Assembly (NCBI GenBank): GCA_012034075.1
Contig: JAAURD010000013.1
Span: forward strand, 1-46,183
Source of the DNA: Chloroflexaceae bacterium
GTDB lineage: Bacteria; Chloroflexota; Chloroflexia; Chloroflexales; Chloroflexaceae
Direction of reading: 5' to 3'
DNA length: 46,183 bases
The notes below the pieces were generated by a model. That model saw nothing but the letters and a program-made list of their open reading frames with translations. It was not told the DNA's origin and made no database searches. Below are positions 1 to 8,520 of this stretch, one piece after another (the stretch's first letter is position 1; each line of letters begins with the position of its first letter). The position numbers and the translations under genes are program-made.

Positions 1-845
1 CGGGGGACTGGGGCGCGGTAGCGCTTGCGGGTCGTGTATCGGCTGGTTTGGGCCGCCTGCTGCAACATGCGCCGCATCGCCGCAGCGCTGGCTGGCCGGT
101 GGTGGGCATGCACCGCCAGGCCCTGCATAATCACCGTGCTCACCGCCGGCGGCACCAGCGGGTTGACACTGTGCAGCGGTGGCAAGGGATCGGCCTGCTG
201 GAGTGCCATCGCACTGAGCCGCGTAATGCTGCCCTCCAGCCCACGACCACTGAGCAAGCAATAGAGCGTTGCCGAGAGCGCATACAGATCGCTGCGGGCA
301 TCCGTACCGCTGCCCTGCATCTGCTCCATCGGCGCAAAGCCGGGCGTCGCCGCCATCATGCTACTACCCGCAGTCTGCTTCGAGATGCCAAAATCCAGCA
401 GAATAATAGTGCCCTCAGCCGTCAACTTCAGGTTCTGCGGCTTAATATCACGATGCACAATACCGCGCTGGTGTAAGTAGATCAGCGCATCAAACAGCTG
501 GTCGGCCCATTGCAGCACCTGCGCCAGCGCAAAGGGCTGGTTGCGCTGGTTCAGCAGATGCCCCAGATCATCGCCGGGGATATATTCCATCACCAGAAAG
601 AGGCCGAACGGGTCATCGAAATAGTCCGACACATTGGGCAACCCTGGGTGGCGCAGCGGTGCCAGGATGGTTGCTTCACGCTCAAAGGCTTTGCGGGCGT
701 TGGGGTCGGTCAACACCAGCTGTTTGAGCGCCACCGTATGCTTCAGGCGGTTATCACGCGCCTCATACACGCTGCCCATACCGCCACCGGCAATATGGCG
801 CACAATCTCATAACGGTTGGCAATCAACGTCCCATTGGGTATCAT
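1..845 (-). CDS. Ser/Thr protein kinase, N-terminal part (cut by window edge)
   Basis: Eukaryotic-type (Hanks) protein kinase catalytic domain, about 281 residues visible, with the C-terminus beyond the left edge. Reading from an ATG at 845, the Gly-rich loop GGGMGSVY lies at residues 20-27, the ATP-binding lysine (VALKQ) is K41, the catalytic loop HRDIKPQN starts at residue 131 and the DFG motif is at 151-153, so an active kinase is expected. A GAGG sequence lies about 10 nt upstream of this ATG. Such kinases usually carry C-terminal sensor or membrane domains, which cannot be seen here. No phosphatase or obvious substrate gene is adjacent. Confidence 0.93.
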   Translation of the reverse strand, partial: MIPNGTLIANRYEIVRHIAGGGMGSVYEARDNRLKHTVALKQLVLTDPNARKAFEREATILAPLRHPGLPNVSDYFDDPFGLFLVMEYIPGDDLGHLLNQRNQPFALAQVLQWADQLFDALIYLHQRGIVHRDIKPQNLKLTAEGTIILLDFGISKQTAGSSMMAATPGFAPMEQMQGSGTDARSDLYALSATLYCLLSGRGLEGSITRLSAMALQQADPLPPLHSVNPLVPPAVSTVIMQGLAVHAHHRPASAAAMRRMLQQAAQTSRYTTRKRYRAPVP

Positions 846-1447
846 GTTGGTCTGACCTCATGCTCTCATCCATCGGCTCATGTCGCTGACCATAGTCTAC
901 CATAGACGCATTGGCAGGGCAAGCAGCGCACACCAAAACGCGAAGCGCGGCATGCAGATTTACCATAAAGCACATGAAATACACAAATGCAATAGAAAGA
1001 GCGTAAAACATGGTCCATTACCTTTTCCATGCAACAAAAAAATGCTTACGCAAAGGCGCAAGGAGGTAATGCCACAATCACCACGGAAGCATGGGGATAA
1101 TGGATAATGGATAATGGATAATTGGGTCAAACCTTTGCGGCTTTGCGTGAGGCACTATGCCTGTCTCCCCTTGTAGACTCAGGGCCGGGGATGAGGGGAT
1201 TTGCGCAAAACCCAAAGCCCAGCTTGCCGGCTCGGCACACTTGCGGCGTTTGTGATATGATACAAGGAGCGATGATTGCACAGCTTCTGTTTATGCTTTG
1301 CAGTGTTTTACCAGCGGGTTGCCAGAAGCGGTGAACAATGTGCCAGCGAACAACGTTTGGATCCAGACAACTGGCAGATCAGACAGCGATGCACACCCGG
1401 TCCAGCAATTGCCTGGGTGTTTTCGCGAAAGAAAGTGAGAATAACAG
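846..1447. other. Intergenic region with a short tandem repeat
   Basis: Divergent gap between the kinase (minus) and the permease gene (plus). No convincing gene. It holds four exact tandem copies of GGATAAT (1095-1122). This is followed by CTTTGCGGCTTTGCGTGAG, which resembles a common type of bacterial intergenic repeat. Promoters for both flanking genes must lie here, but none is clear enough to place. Confidence 0.6.
1095..1122. repeat. Tandem repeat, 4 x GGATAAT
   Basis: Four perfect head-to-tail 7-bp units. It is short enough to vary in copy number by polymerase slippage. No function is evident. Confidence 0.85.
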
Positions 1448-3844
1448 ATGCGCATCAGCCCACGATGGAGAAAAGTGATTGGCGATCTGTGGAGCAATAA
1501 GACCCGTACCCTACTGGTGGTCATGTCCATTTTTATCGGCATTTTTGCGGTTGGCATGATTACCAGCTCACAGGTTGTGTTAGCGCGTGAGCTGCGTGAT
1601 AGCTATATCAAGATGAAGCCGGCCCACGCCACCATTCGGGTGCCCAATGAGGATCGGTTTGATGATGATCTGGTGCAGACCATCCGGAATATGCCAGAAG
1701 TGGCTGATGCCGAAGGGCGCAGCACGGTGAATGTGCGCGTGCTGCTGGGCGCCGAAGATTGGCGCGATTTGCAGCTCACAGCCGTGCCGGATTATGATGA
1801 CATTCGCGTCAATGTCTTTCAATCCATACGTGGGGCGACCGAACCAGATGATAAAACAATGCTGTTGGAGCGCTCGGGATTGCGGCGACTGGGCCTGAAT
1901 GTTGGCGATTCGGTACTGGTGGAGCTGCCCAACGGCAAGCAGCGCACCCTGGAGATGAGCGGCGTGGTGCATGATCTGCATCAGGAGTCGACCGAATTTT
2001 CGGGCACGTTTCATGGCTATGTGACGCCCGAAACGATGGAGTGGCTGGGTGAGCCACGCGACTACAATGAGTTGCTTATACTTGTTGCCGGCGATAGCAG
2101 CGACCAGGAATATAATCGCGAGGTGGCCGAACTGGTGCGTGACAAAATCCAGAAGTCAGGGCGAAATCCGCTCTTTCCGCAGGTGCCCACGCCCGGCCAG
2201 CACCCCGCCAACGATCTTATCAGTGGGATTATTCTACTGATGGGCGCGATGGGCATTCTGTCGGTCTTTCTGAGCGGCTTCCTGGTGACCAACACGATTT
2301 CGGCGCTGCTGGCCCAGCAGATCAAGCAGATTGGCATTATGAAGTCGGTGGGCGCGCAGGGCAAGCAGATTATGCAGATGTATTTTGTGCTGGTGCTCTG
2401 TTTTGGCCTGATTGCGCTGGCCATCGCCTTGCCGCTGGCGCAGCTGGCAACGCGCGGGTTTACCGGCTATATTGCCTTTCTGCTCAATTTTGATTTGCAG
2501 CGTTTTGATGTGCCAGCGCAGATCTTTCTGGTTCAGCTGGGAATTGGCTTGATGGTGCCCTTGCTGGCAGCGTTCTTTCCTGTGCTCTTCGGCACACGGG
2601 TGACCATCCGCGAAGCGCTGAGCGCCGAAGCCAGCGCGGGCAAGTTTGGCAATAATATGATCGACCGCGTTATTCAGCAGGTGCGCGGGTTGCCCCGGCC
2701 CATGCTCATTTCGCTGCGCAATACCTTCCGCCGCAAGGGCCGCGTGGTGATGACGCTGGTGACGCTCACGCTGGGCGGCGCTATCTTTATTGCGATCTTT
2801 AGCATTCAGGATTCGCTGCTGAAGACCGTCGATGATGTGCTGGAGTCCTTGTTTAACTATGATGTGGTGATCTCGCTCGACCGCACCTATCGCGCGGATT
2901 ATCTCATTTCCGAGGCCAAACGTGTGCCAGGGGTAGTTGATGCCGAGAGCTGGAACTTTGATAGTGTCCGACGCATACTGCCAGATGACCAGGAAAGCCT
3001 GAATATTACTATGTTTGCGGTGCCGCCCGAAACCAATGCTGTTCAGCCACGCATGATCGAGGGGCGCTGGCTGTTGCCCGAAGATCAAAACGCGCTGGTT
3101 ATCTCCACCGGTGTGCTCAATGATGACCCCGATATTGAGGTAGGCGATGAGATTATCCTGACCATTCGTGGGCGTGAAGAGCCATGGGAAGTGGTCGGCG
3201 TAATGCAGGCGATTGGTTCCGCCCGCTGGGCCTATTCCAGCTTCGAGTATTATGGGCGCGTGGCGCGCAGCGTGGATCAGGCCAGCAATCTGCGCATTTT
3301 TACCGAGCAGCGCACGCTCGAATATCAATCGGAGGTGGCAAACCGGGTGGAAGAGCACTTCAAACGACTGGGCATCAATGTTAGCTCAACTGGCACCACA
3401 ATGGAGGGGCGGCAACAGTTTGCGGCGCGGTTTCAGTTTATCGTTTCCAGTCTGCTCATTATGTCGGTGCTGATTGCGGTGGTCGGTGGTCTCGGCCTGG
3501 CGGGCACTATGAGTATGAATGTGCTAGAGCGAACGCGTGAAATTGGCGTGATGCGGGCGATTGGCGCATCCGATGGCACCGTGTTGCAGATTGTGGTTGT
3601 CGAAGGCATTGTCATCGGCTTGATCAGCTGGATGCTCGGTGCATCGCTGGCATTTCCGATCAGCAAGTTGTTGAGCGACCAGGTGGGTTTGCTCTTTTTC
3701 CGCATTCCGTTGAGCTTTAGCTTTTCGGTGACGGGCATGCTGTACTGGTTGACCATTTCGATGGTGCTGGCAGCGTTGGCGAGCTTCTTGCCCGCCTGGA
3801 GCGCATCGCGTCTGACCGTGCGTGATGTGTTGGCGTATGAGTAG
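1448..3844 (+). CDS. ABC transporter permease, MacB/FtsX type (tandem FtsX domains)
   Basis: A 798-residue inner-membrane permease of the type that couples an ATPase to mechanical work on lipoproteins, peptides or lipids. The first membrane segment (about residues 20-42) is followed by a large extracytoplasmic MacB_PCD-like domain (about 45-250). Three membrane helices forming the first FtsX domain follow, with the typical IKQIGIMKSVGA loop. A second extracytoplasmic domain comes next, then a second FtsX domain at the C-terminus (REIGVMRAIGAS). The duplicated layout matches the LolC/E-like and YtrF-like permeases of Gram-positives and Chloroflexota. Its usual partner, a MacB/LolD-like ATPase, is not adjacent: the next gene is an ABC-F protein, which does not energise transporters. 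Start ATG at 1448; only a weak ribosome site (GTGAGA) precedes it. Confidence 0.9.
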   Translation: MRISPRWRKVIGDLWSNKTRTLLVVMSIFIGIFAVGMITSSQVVLARELRDSYIKMKPAHATIRVPNEDRFDDDLVQTIRNMPEVADAEGRSTVNVRVLLGAEDWRDLQLTAVPDYDDIRVNVFQSIRGATEPDDKTMLLERSGLRRLGLNVGDSVLVELPNGKQRTLEMSGVVHDLHQESTEFSGTFHGYVTPETMEWLGEPRDYNELLILVAGDSSDQEYNREVAELVRDKIQKSGRNPLFPQVPTPGQHPANDLISGIILLMGAMGILSVFLSGFLVTNTISALLAQQIKQIGIMKSVGAQGKQIMQMYFVLVLCFGLIALAIALPLAQLATRGFTGYIAFLLNFDLQRFDVPAQIFLVQLGIGLMVPLLAAFFPVLFGTRVTIREALSAEASAGKFGNNMIDRVIQQVRGLPRPMLISLRNTFRRKGRVVMTLVTLTLGGAIFIAIFSIQDSLLKTVDDVLESLFNYDVVISLDRTYRADYLISEAKRVPGVVDAESWNFDSVRRILPDDQESLNITMFAVPPETNAVQPRMIEGRWLLPEDQNALVISTGVLNDDPDIEVGDEIILTIRGREEPWEVVGVMQAIGSARWAYSSFEYYGRVARSVDQASNLRIFTEQRTLEYQSEVANRVEEHFKRLGINVSSTGTTMEGRQQFAARFQFIVSSLLIMSVLIAVVGGLGLAGTMSMNVLERTREIGVMRAIGASDGTVLQIVVVEGIVIGLISWMLGASLAFPISKLLSDQVGLLFFRIPLSFSFSVTGMLYWLTISMVLAALASFLPAWSASRLTVRDVLAYE

Positions 3845-4020
3845 GCAATGGGCAATGGTCGGGACGACCGCGCTCTAGCCGCAGGCCCTCACCCCCAGCT
3901 CCTCTTCCAAGGAGGGATGTGGGTGAATGCGGGTACTTCTTCACCCGAATTTGGTAGTAGGGGCATCAGCGTGCTGTGCCACCGGCGGGGTGTGGGGTGT
4001 GGTATGATAGGATACGGTAA
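3845..4020. repeat. Intergenic repeat debris (hairpin modules, repeat-end remnant)
   Basis: Contains a GGTCGGGACGACC hairpin module (from about 3858), a copy of the CCCTCACCCCC repeat (3883-3917), a remnant of the terminal-inverted-repeat element's right end (TCACCCGAATTTGGTA, 3941-3956), and a GGGGCATCAGCGTGCTG module. The same pieces recur in other gaps of this window. Confidence 0.65.
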
Positions 4021-4041
4021 ATTGAAGTGGAGTGTGGCCTG

Positions 4042-5706
4042 ATGACGTTGCTTGCGGTACACAACTTGACGCGTTATTTTGGCGCTGATCGGATTTTTAG
4101 CCAGGTGAGCTTTCAGCTTGCCAGGGGCGAAAAAGTCGCGCTGGTCGGTGTCAATGGGGCTGGGAAGAGTACCCTGCTCAAAATTATTGCCAACATGCTG
4201 CTACCGGATGACGGTCAGGTGCAGTTGGCGCGTGGCTGCCGGCTGGCCTATTTAGCGCAGGAGGCGCGTTTTGAAAGCGAGCACAGCCTGTGGCACGAGA
4301 TGGAAGCGGCGTTTGCGTATGTGCGCACGCTGGAGGCGGAGATACGCCAGCTTGAGACCCAGATTGCCGATACCGAGGCGGACGGGTGGGAAGCGGCGAT
4401 GGAGCGGTATGGGAGCTTGAGCGAGCGGTTTGAACTGGCCGGTGGCTATCACGTGGAGCAACGCATTGAAAGCACCCTGCATAGCCTGGGGTTTCAGGCT
4501 TCACAGTACAATCAGCCGGTCACGCAGTTGAGCGGGGGCCAGAAGACGCGGGCGGCGTTGGCGCAGACGCTGCTCTCTGACCCCGATTTGCTGTTGCTGG
4601 ATGAGCCAACCAACCACCTGGATCTGGCGACGCTGGAATGGCTGGAAGGTTTTTTGCAGACCTGGCACGGCACGCTGCTGGTCACCTCGCACGACCGCTA
4701 TTTTCTCGATAGGGTCACGCGGCGCACACTGGATATGGAGTTTGGTCGGCTGGAAGATTACCCGGCGGGCTATCAGCACTTCCTGGAACTGAAGGCCGAA
4801 CGGTTAGAACGGCAGTTGAAAGAGTATAACGCGCAGCAAGCCTATATCGCCCGGACCGAGGAATTTATCCGTCGCTATCGAGCCGGCCAGCGTTCCAAGG
4901 AGGCGCAGGGGCGCGAAAAACGGCTCAATCGCTTTAAGGCCGAGGAGCTGATCAACCGGCCGCAGCAACAGCGGCAGCTGAGCCTGGGGCTTGCCAGCCA
5001 GACCCGCAGCGGCGACCGGGTGCTCACGCTGCGTGAGCTGAAAGTGGGCTATGCCGAACAGCGGGGCAATGCACAACACCAGCATGTCCTGCTCCATGCC
5101 AGCCGCCTGGAGATGCTGCGGGGTGAACGCATCGGCATTCTGGGACCTAATGGCAGCGGCAAGACGACGCTGTTACGCACGCTGGTGCAGCAGCTTGAGC
5201 CATTGCAGGGGGTCTTTCAGCTGGGGCACAATGTATCCGTCGGGTACTATGCGCAGGGCCATGAGGGGCTGAACCTGGAAAACACGGTGCTGGCTGAGCT
5301 GATGCGGGTGAAACGTCAGATCACCGAGGAGACCGCTCGCAATCTGCTAGGGCGGTTTCTCTTTAGCGGTGATGATGTCTTTAAACGTGTTGGTGACCTG
5401 AGCGGTGGTGAACGCAACCGCGTTGCGCTGGCGCAACTGACGCTTCAATCAGCCAACCTGCTGATGATGGATGAGCCGACCAACCATCTGGATATTAGCG
5501 CCCGTGAGGCGCTTGAGGATGTCTTGAAAGGCTATGCTGGGAGCATTCTGTTTGTCTCGCATGATCGCTTTTTTATGGATGCGCTGGCGGATAAACTCTG
5601 GGTGGTGCAGGCGGGTCAGTTGGTTGCATATGATGGGAACTATACCGCGTACCAGGCCTGGAAAACCAGCAGCAGCAGCAGAACGTGGCAGCACGGGCGG
5701 CGATAA
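4042..5706 (+). CDS. ABC-F family ATPase (ribosome-associated type), main part; C-terminus frameshifted
   Basis: Soluble protein with two ABC ATPase domains, of the Uup/EttA family that acts at the ribosome rather than in transport. Domain 1: Walker A GVNGAGKST, signature LSGGQKTRAALA, Walker B LLLLDEPTNHLD. Domain 2: Walker A GPNGSGKTT, signature LSGGERNRVALA, Walker B LLMMDEPTNHLD. A charged helical linker lies between them. I chose ATG 4042 (MTLLAVHNLTRYF) because GGAG sits 9 nt upstream; an in-frame GTG at 4027 is less likely. The frame ends early in KTSSSSRTWQHGRR, and the family's C-terminal coiled coil continues in the -1 frame. One missing A in the AAAA run at 5662-5665 explains this. 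Rejoined, the protein is 644 residues, normal for Uup-like proteins. Confidence 0.93.
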   Translation: MTLLAVHNLTRYFGADRIFSQVSFQLARGEKVALVGVNGAGKSTLLKIIANMLLPDDGQVQLARGCRLAYLAQEARFESEHSLWHEMEAAFAYVRTLEAEIRQLETQIADTEADGWEAAMERYGSLSERFELAGGYHVEQRIESTLHSLGFQASQYNQPVTQLSGGQKTRAALAQTLLSDPDLLLLDEPTNHLDLATLEWLEGFLQTWHGTLLVTSHDRYFLDRVTRRTLDMEFGRLEDYPAGYQHFLELKAERLERQLKEYNAQQAYIARTEEFIRRYRAGQRSKEAQGREKRLNRFKAEELINRPQQQRQLSLGLASQTRSGDRVLTLRELKVGYAEQRGNAQHQHVLLHASRLEMLRGERIGILGPNGSGKTTLLRTLVQQLEPLQGVFQLGHNVSVGYYAQGHEGLNLENTVLAELMRVKRQITEETARNLLGRFLFSGDDVFKRVGDLSGGERNRVALAQLTLQSANLLMMDEPTNHLDISAREALEDVLKGYAGSILFVSHDRFFMDALADKLWVVQAGQLVAYDGNYTAYQAWKTSSSSRTWQHGRR

Positions 5707-5975
5707 ACGATAGCCGTGGCAAAACCAGCACGGCCAGTCAGCCATCTAGCGAAGAGAAGCAGCGGCGTCAGCAGATCACGCGTCTGGAGAGCGAGGTTGA
5801 GCGATTGGAGCAGAAACTCGCGCAGATCGAGGCCGCACTGGAAGAGGCCAGCGCAAGCCAGAATGTGGAACAAATTACGGCACTGGGGCTGGAACACACG
5901 CAACTACAAGATCAGATTAACCAGCGTTATGAAGATTGGGCAACGTTGGTTGAAACAACGGAGTATGATGCATGA
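5685..5975 (+). CDS. ABC-F C-terminal coiled-coil domain, displaced by frameshift
   Basis: This frame encodes the coiled-coil tail expected on the preceding ABC-F protein: heptad-rich EEKQRRQQITRLESEVERL, then VERLEQKLAQIEAALEEAS and a closing YEDWATLVE. It is in the -1 frame relative to the main part. The frame stays open upstream of 5685 through a QQQQQ stretch that aligns with the SSSS misreading in the other frame. The stop overlaps the next gene's start (ATGA at 5972-5975), which suggests translational coupling and so that this tail is really translated. It is probably not an independent gene. Confidence 0.82.
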   Translation: MAARAAINDSRGKTSTASQPSSEEKQRRQQITRLESEVERLEQKLAQIEAALEEASASQNVEQITALGLEHTQLQDQINQRYEDWATLVETTEYDA

Positions 5976-6913
5976 ATGAAGACATAAACCTGCCAATGAT
6001 GCAGACACTGCTTGATGCACTGCCGGTTCCGGTGCAGTTGTACCAACCGGAAGGACTGATGATTGCCACCAATCGCGCCAGCGAGGCATTCTGGGGCGCA
6101 CCGCGCGATGTTCTGGTGGGCCAGTTTAATATGCTTACTGATTCGCAAAATATCGAACTGGGCGTGCCGGCGATTTTTGAACGGGTGATACAAGGGGAGG
6201 TGGTGCAGCTGCCGCCGGCGTTTTATGATTCGACCCAACTGGAGGGCATGGAGCAGAGTGGCTCAGCACGCTGGGTCACCGTCACCTACTTTCCGGTGAC
6301 CGACCCAGCGGGCCAGCTGCAAGCCATCGGTGTGATGCACCGTGATGTGAGCAGCGAGATGGCGCAGCAAGCGTCGATTGAGGTAGCCCAGCAGGAGATT
6401 GCGTCGCAACGGTCGCTGATTGCGTCATTGGAAGCAGCACAGCGCCAAATCCAAGAGCAGGCCAGCATCATTCGCGAACTCTCCAGCCCCATTTCGCAAA
6501 TCTGGGAGGGCGTGCTGGTCGCGCCAGTGGTGGGTTCGCTAGATGCTAACCGCGCAACGATGATCACCGAGAACCTGCTGGAGGCGATTGTGCAGTATCA
6601 GGCCGATATTGTGATACTGGATATTACCGGGGTGCCGCTGGTGGATACGCAGGTTGCGAGCTACCTGGTAACGACAACGAGTGCATGTAAACTGCTGGGT
6701 AGCCGCGTGGTGCTGGTGGGCATTGGCGGCGAGATTGCCCAGACGATTGTGCATCTGGGCGTTGATCTGACGGGTATCATCACGCTGTCGGATTTGCGGG
6801 CGGGCATTCTCTGGGCGTTTGAACGGCTTGGCTTGCAGGTAACGCGACAGCTCGCGCCGGTAGCCCATCAACAGCGAGCAACAAGCGCGCGGGGGGTTGC
6901 GAAAAAGGGGTAA
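5972..6913 (+). CDS. PAS-STAS regulator, RsbR-like stressosome protein
   Basis: 313 residues: N-terminal PAS-type sensor domain (about 8-125), a helical linker (about 128-170), and a C-terminal STAS domain (about 172-290). The STAS part matches the RsbR family closely, with LDITGVPLVDTQVA, then SRVVLVGIGGEIAQT. T226 in VDT and the later threonine in IAQT correspond to the two threonines phosphorylated by RsbT in RsbR proteins (established for Bacillus). Such proteins assemble stressosomes controlling a kinase or sigma-factor cascade. No rsbS or rsbT is present here. The start overlaps the ABC-F tail by 4 nt, implying co-expression. Confidence 0.88.
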   Translation: MNEDINLPMMQTLLDALPVPVQLYQPEGLMIATNRASEAFWGAPRDVLVGQFNMLTDSQNIELGVPAIFERVIQGEVVQLPPAFYDSTQLEGMEQSGSARWVTVTYFPVTDPAGQLQAIGVMHRDVSSEMAQQASIEVAQQEIASQRSLIASLEAAQRQIQEQASIIRELSSPISQIWEGVLVAPVVGSLDANRATMITENLLEAIVQYQADIVILDITGVPLVDTQVASYLVTTTSACKLLGSRVVLVGIGGEIAQTIVHLGVDLTGIITLSDLRAGILWAFERLGLQVTRQLAPVAHQQRATSARGVAKKG

Positions 6914-7320
6914 GACGCACATGGCAAGCATCGATATAAGACGTAGGTGGGCTTGTAGCCGCACAGCGGTCGGCACCCGCACCGAGTCGGACGCACGCCA
7001 AGCACGCACGTGTACCCTGAGGAGGTGCAAGATCGTCGGTGCGGCTTGCAGCCGCACCGCGGTCGGGACGACCGCACGCAGGTCGGACGCGGGTCGCATG
7101 AACGTGCGGAGTGCCCGACGACCGCACCGGGTCGGCGGTGCGGCGGTATGGAGACATCTTTTGCGGTGGAAAGGGAGCGCGGCTCCAAGCCGCGCCTACA
7201 GCCTCTAGCGGTCGGGCACTCCAAGTGCTATCAAAGCGCATACCAGTGATCACCGCGAATGGCGTATTACACGTGATGACCGGATGCTCCGAATGGAACG
7301 CTTTGGGGGAAAAGAACCGG
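6914..7320. repeat. Mosaic repeat region (element ends about 6921-7268)
   Basis: No gene. Left end ATGGCAAGCATCGATAT matches the left end of the copy at 20476. The right end, from about 7236 (ATACCAGTGATCACC), matches right ends elsewhere but its last bases have decayed. The interior holds GC-rich hairpin modules, including a perfect 10-bp stem with a TGC loop at 7035-7057 (arm CGGTGCGGCT) followed by a GCGGTCGGGACGACCGC hairpin. Confidence 0.7.
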
Positions 7321-7326
7321 TAATCG

Positions 7327-7343
7327 CGTTTGTTTAACAAACG
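7327..7343. promoter_or_regulatory. Candidate operator: CGTTTGTT-T-AACAAACG
   Basis: Perfect inverted repeat with 8-bp arms and a 1-nt spacer, just upstream of a possible -10 (TACAAT, 7364-7369) for the secreted-protein gene. The same half-site forms a larger palindrome upstream of the transaldolase gene (28987-29017). Position and recurrence suggest a repressor site; the regulator is unknown. Confidence 0.45.
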
Positions 7344-7474
7344 AAACGTGTCTTTTCTCGTGATACAATAAGGGTATCATTAGGCGTCAACAACCGTTAC
7401 GTTCGTTGCGTTGCGCTGAATGCATGGCAACGACCATATCAACTGGGAGTTGACCAAACCAAAAGGAGAGCACA

Positions 7475-8389
7475 ATGATGAAACTGCGAGTATCGTCTGG
7501 AACGCAAAACCGCAACCATTCCCATTCAACCATGGTCTGGTTGGTTGCTACCGTATTGACGCTACTGGTGCTGCTAGGGGCGACCTGCACCGCACCAGTT
7601 GCTGCAATGACGGCTCACCCGGTCTCCCATGGGCGGATTACAGGGACGGTGATCAATCAAAGCACCGGTGCACCAGCTCCTGGGATTGCGGTCGATGTAG
7701 GTGGACGGGTTGTCTACAGCGATCGGCATGGGAATTATGAACGGAATTTGCTACCGGCTGGTGATTATACGGTAGCGCTGGTGGTAGCACCGGAATATGG
7801 TATTCCGGCTCAAGATCCGTTAACACTCACGGTTGAAGAAGAGAGCACGGTGGTGCAGCATCTCTTCTTTACGCAGACGGGTGAACGACCAGCACCATCT
7901 GAGAATCCTGAAGTCGATCCCAATGCATCGCTGCCGCCACCGCGCATTGCAGTGGTTCAGCCCGGCGAAACCCGATGGGTCGAAGTGGGCGCAGGCATCG
8001 GGGTCTTTTTTACCAGTGATGACCTGGATCAACAAATCACACTCAAAACACAGCTTGTCAGTCCTGATGCGGTACCACCACCCAACCCGGGCGAATCATT
8101 TGTAGGCAATCTTACGCAGGTGTTTGTGTTGGATGCGCAGGGTGATATCGTGCCCGATGTGACCTTTGAAAACCCGATTGAAATACATTTCCCCGGTCTC
8201 GCTGGTCTTGCACCAGAAGACCAACCCGAATCATTGACAGTCTCCTACTACGACCCGGAACTCGGTGTCTGGATCAATATGCCGACGGTCGTGCTGCTCA
8301 ATGGCAATATATCCGGCTTTACGCGCCATCTGACGCTGTTTGCACTCTCACTGCCAGATGACGAAGCTGATAGCGGGAGTGGCTCATAG
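7475..8389 (+). CDS. Secreted protein with carboxypeptidase-regulatory-like domain
   Basis: 304 residues, function unknown. The N-terminus has a basic start, a hydrophobic core (WLVATVLTLLVLLGA) and a likely signal peptidase site after APVAA; the lone Cys is not in a proper lipobox. Residues about 52-130 (ITGTVINQSTGAPAPGIAV, ending in a YTVALVV strand) look like a CarboxypepD_reg/CnaB-type beta-sandwich, common in surface proteins. The rest is beta-rich and Pro-rich without a recognisable catalytic motif. Start: ATG 7475 or 7478, with AAAAGGAG 6-9 nt upstream. It stands alone: an inverted repeat upstream and a strong terminator downstream make it a monocistronic, possibly regulated, gene. 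Confidence 0.8.
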   Translation: MMKLRVSSGTQNRNHSHSTMVWLVATVLTLLVLLGATCTAPVAAMTAHPVSHGRITGTVINQSTGAPAPGIAVDVGGRVVYSDRHGNYERNLLPAGDYTVALVVAPEYGIPAQDPLTLTVEEESTVVQHLFFTQTGERPAPSENPEVDPNASLPPPRIAVVQPGETRWVEVGAGIGVFFTSDDLDQQITLKTQLVSPDAVPPPNPGESFVGNLTQVFVLDAQGDIVPDVTFENPIEIHFPGLAGLAPEDQPESLTVSYYDPELGVWINMPTVVLLNGNISGFTRHLTLFALSLPDDEADSGSGS

Positions 8390-8421
8390 ATCTGGTAGCT
8401 CTACTGGTCGTGGAGCGATGT

Positions 8422-8463
8422 GCATGGTGTGGTACTATTCGATCACACCATGCAGTTGTTTTT
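8422..8463 (+). terminator. Rho-independent terminator after secreted-protein gene
   Basis: Perfect 10-bp arms GCATGGTGTG (8422-8431) and CACACCATGC (8444-8453) around a 12-nt loop, followed by a T-rich tract (TTGTTTTTG). It lies 32 nt after the stop codon at 8389. Confidence 0.8.
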
Positions 8464-8520
8464 GCCGCAAATCAACCCGAACACAGAGAACGAAAACGAA
8501 GCCAGATGAAATGAGCTTTG

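Noticed and set aside
2234-3358. 374-residue open frame antisense to the FtsX permease gene
   Set aside because: Rich in His, Gln and Arg, no domain resemblance, and fully inside a clearly coding frame on the other strand: a codon-bias shadow.
5655-5710. Canonical programmed -1 frameshift site in the ABC-F gene
   Set aside because: GGAAAACC is not in the X XXY YYZ phase and re-pairing of the lysine tRNA would be poor; a missing A fits better.
7035-7083. CRISPR array in the GC-rich hairpin modules
   Set aside because: Repeats are irregular in spacing and sequence, with no constant-length spacers and no cas genes.
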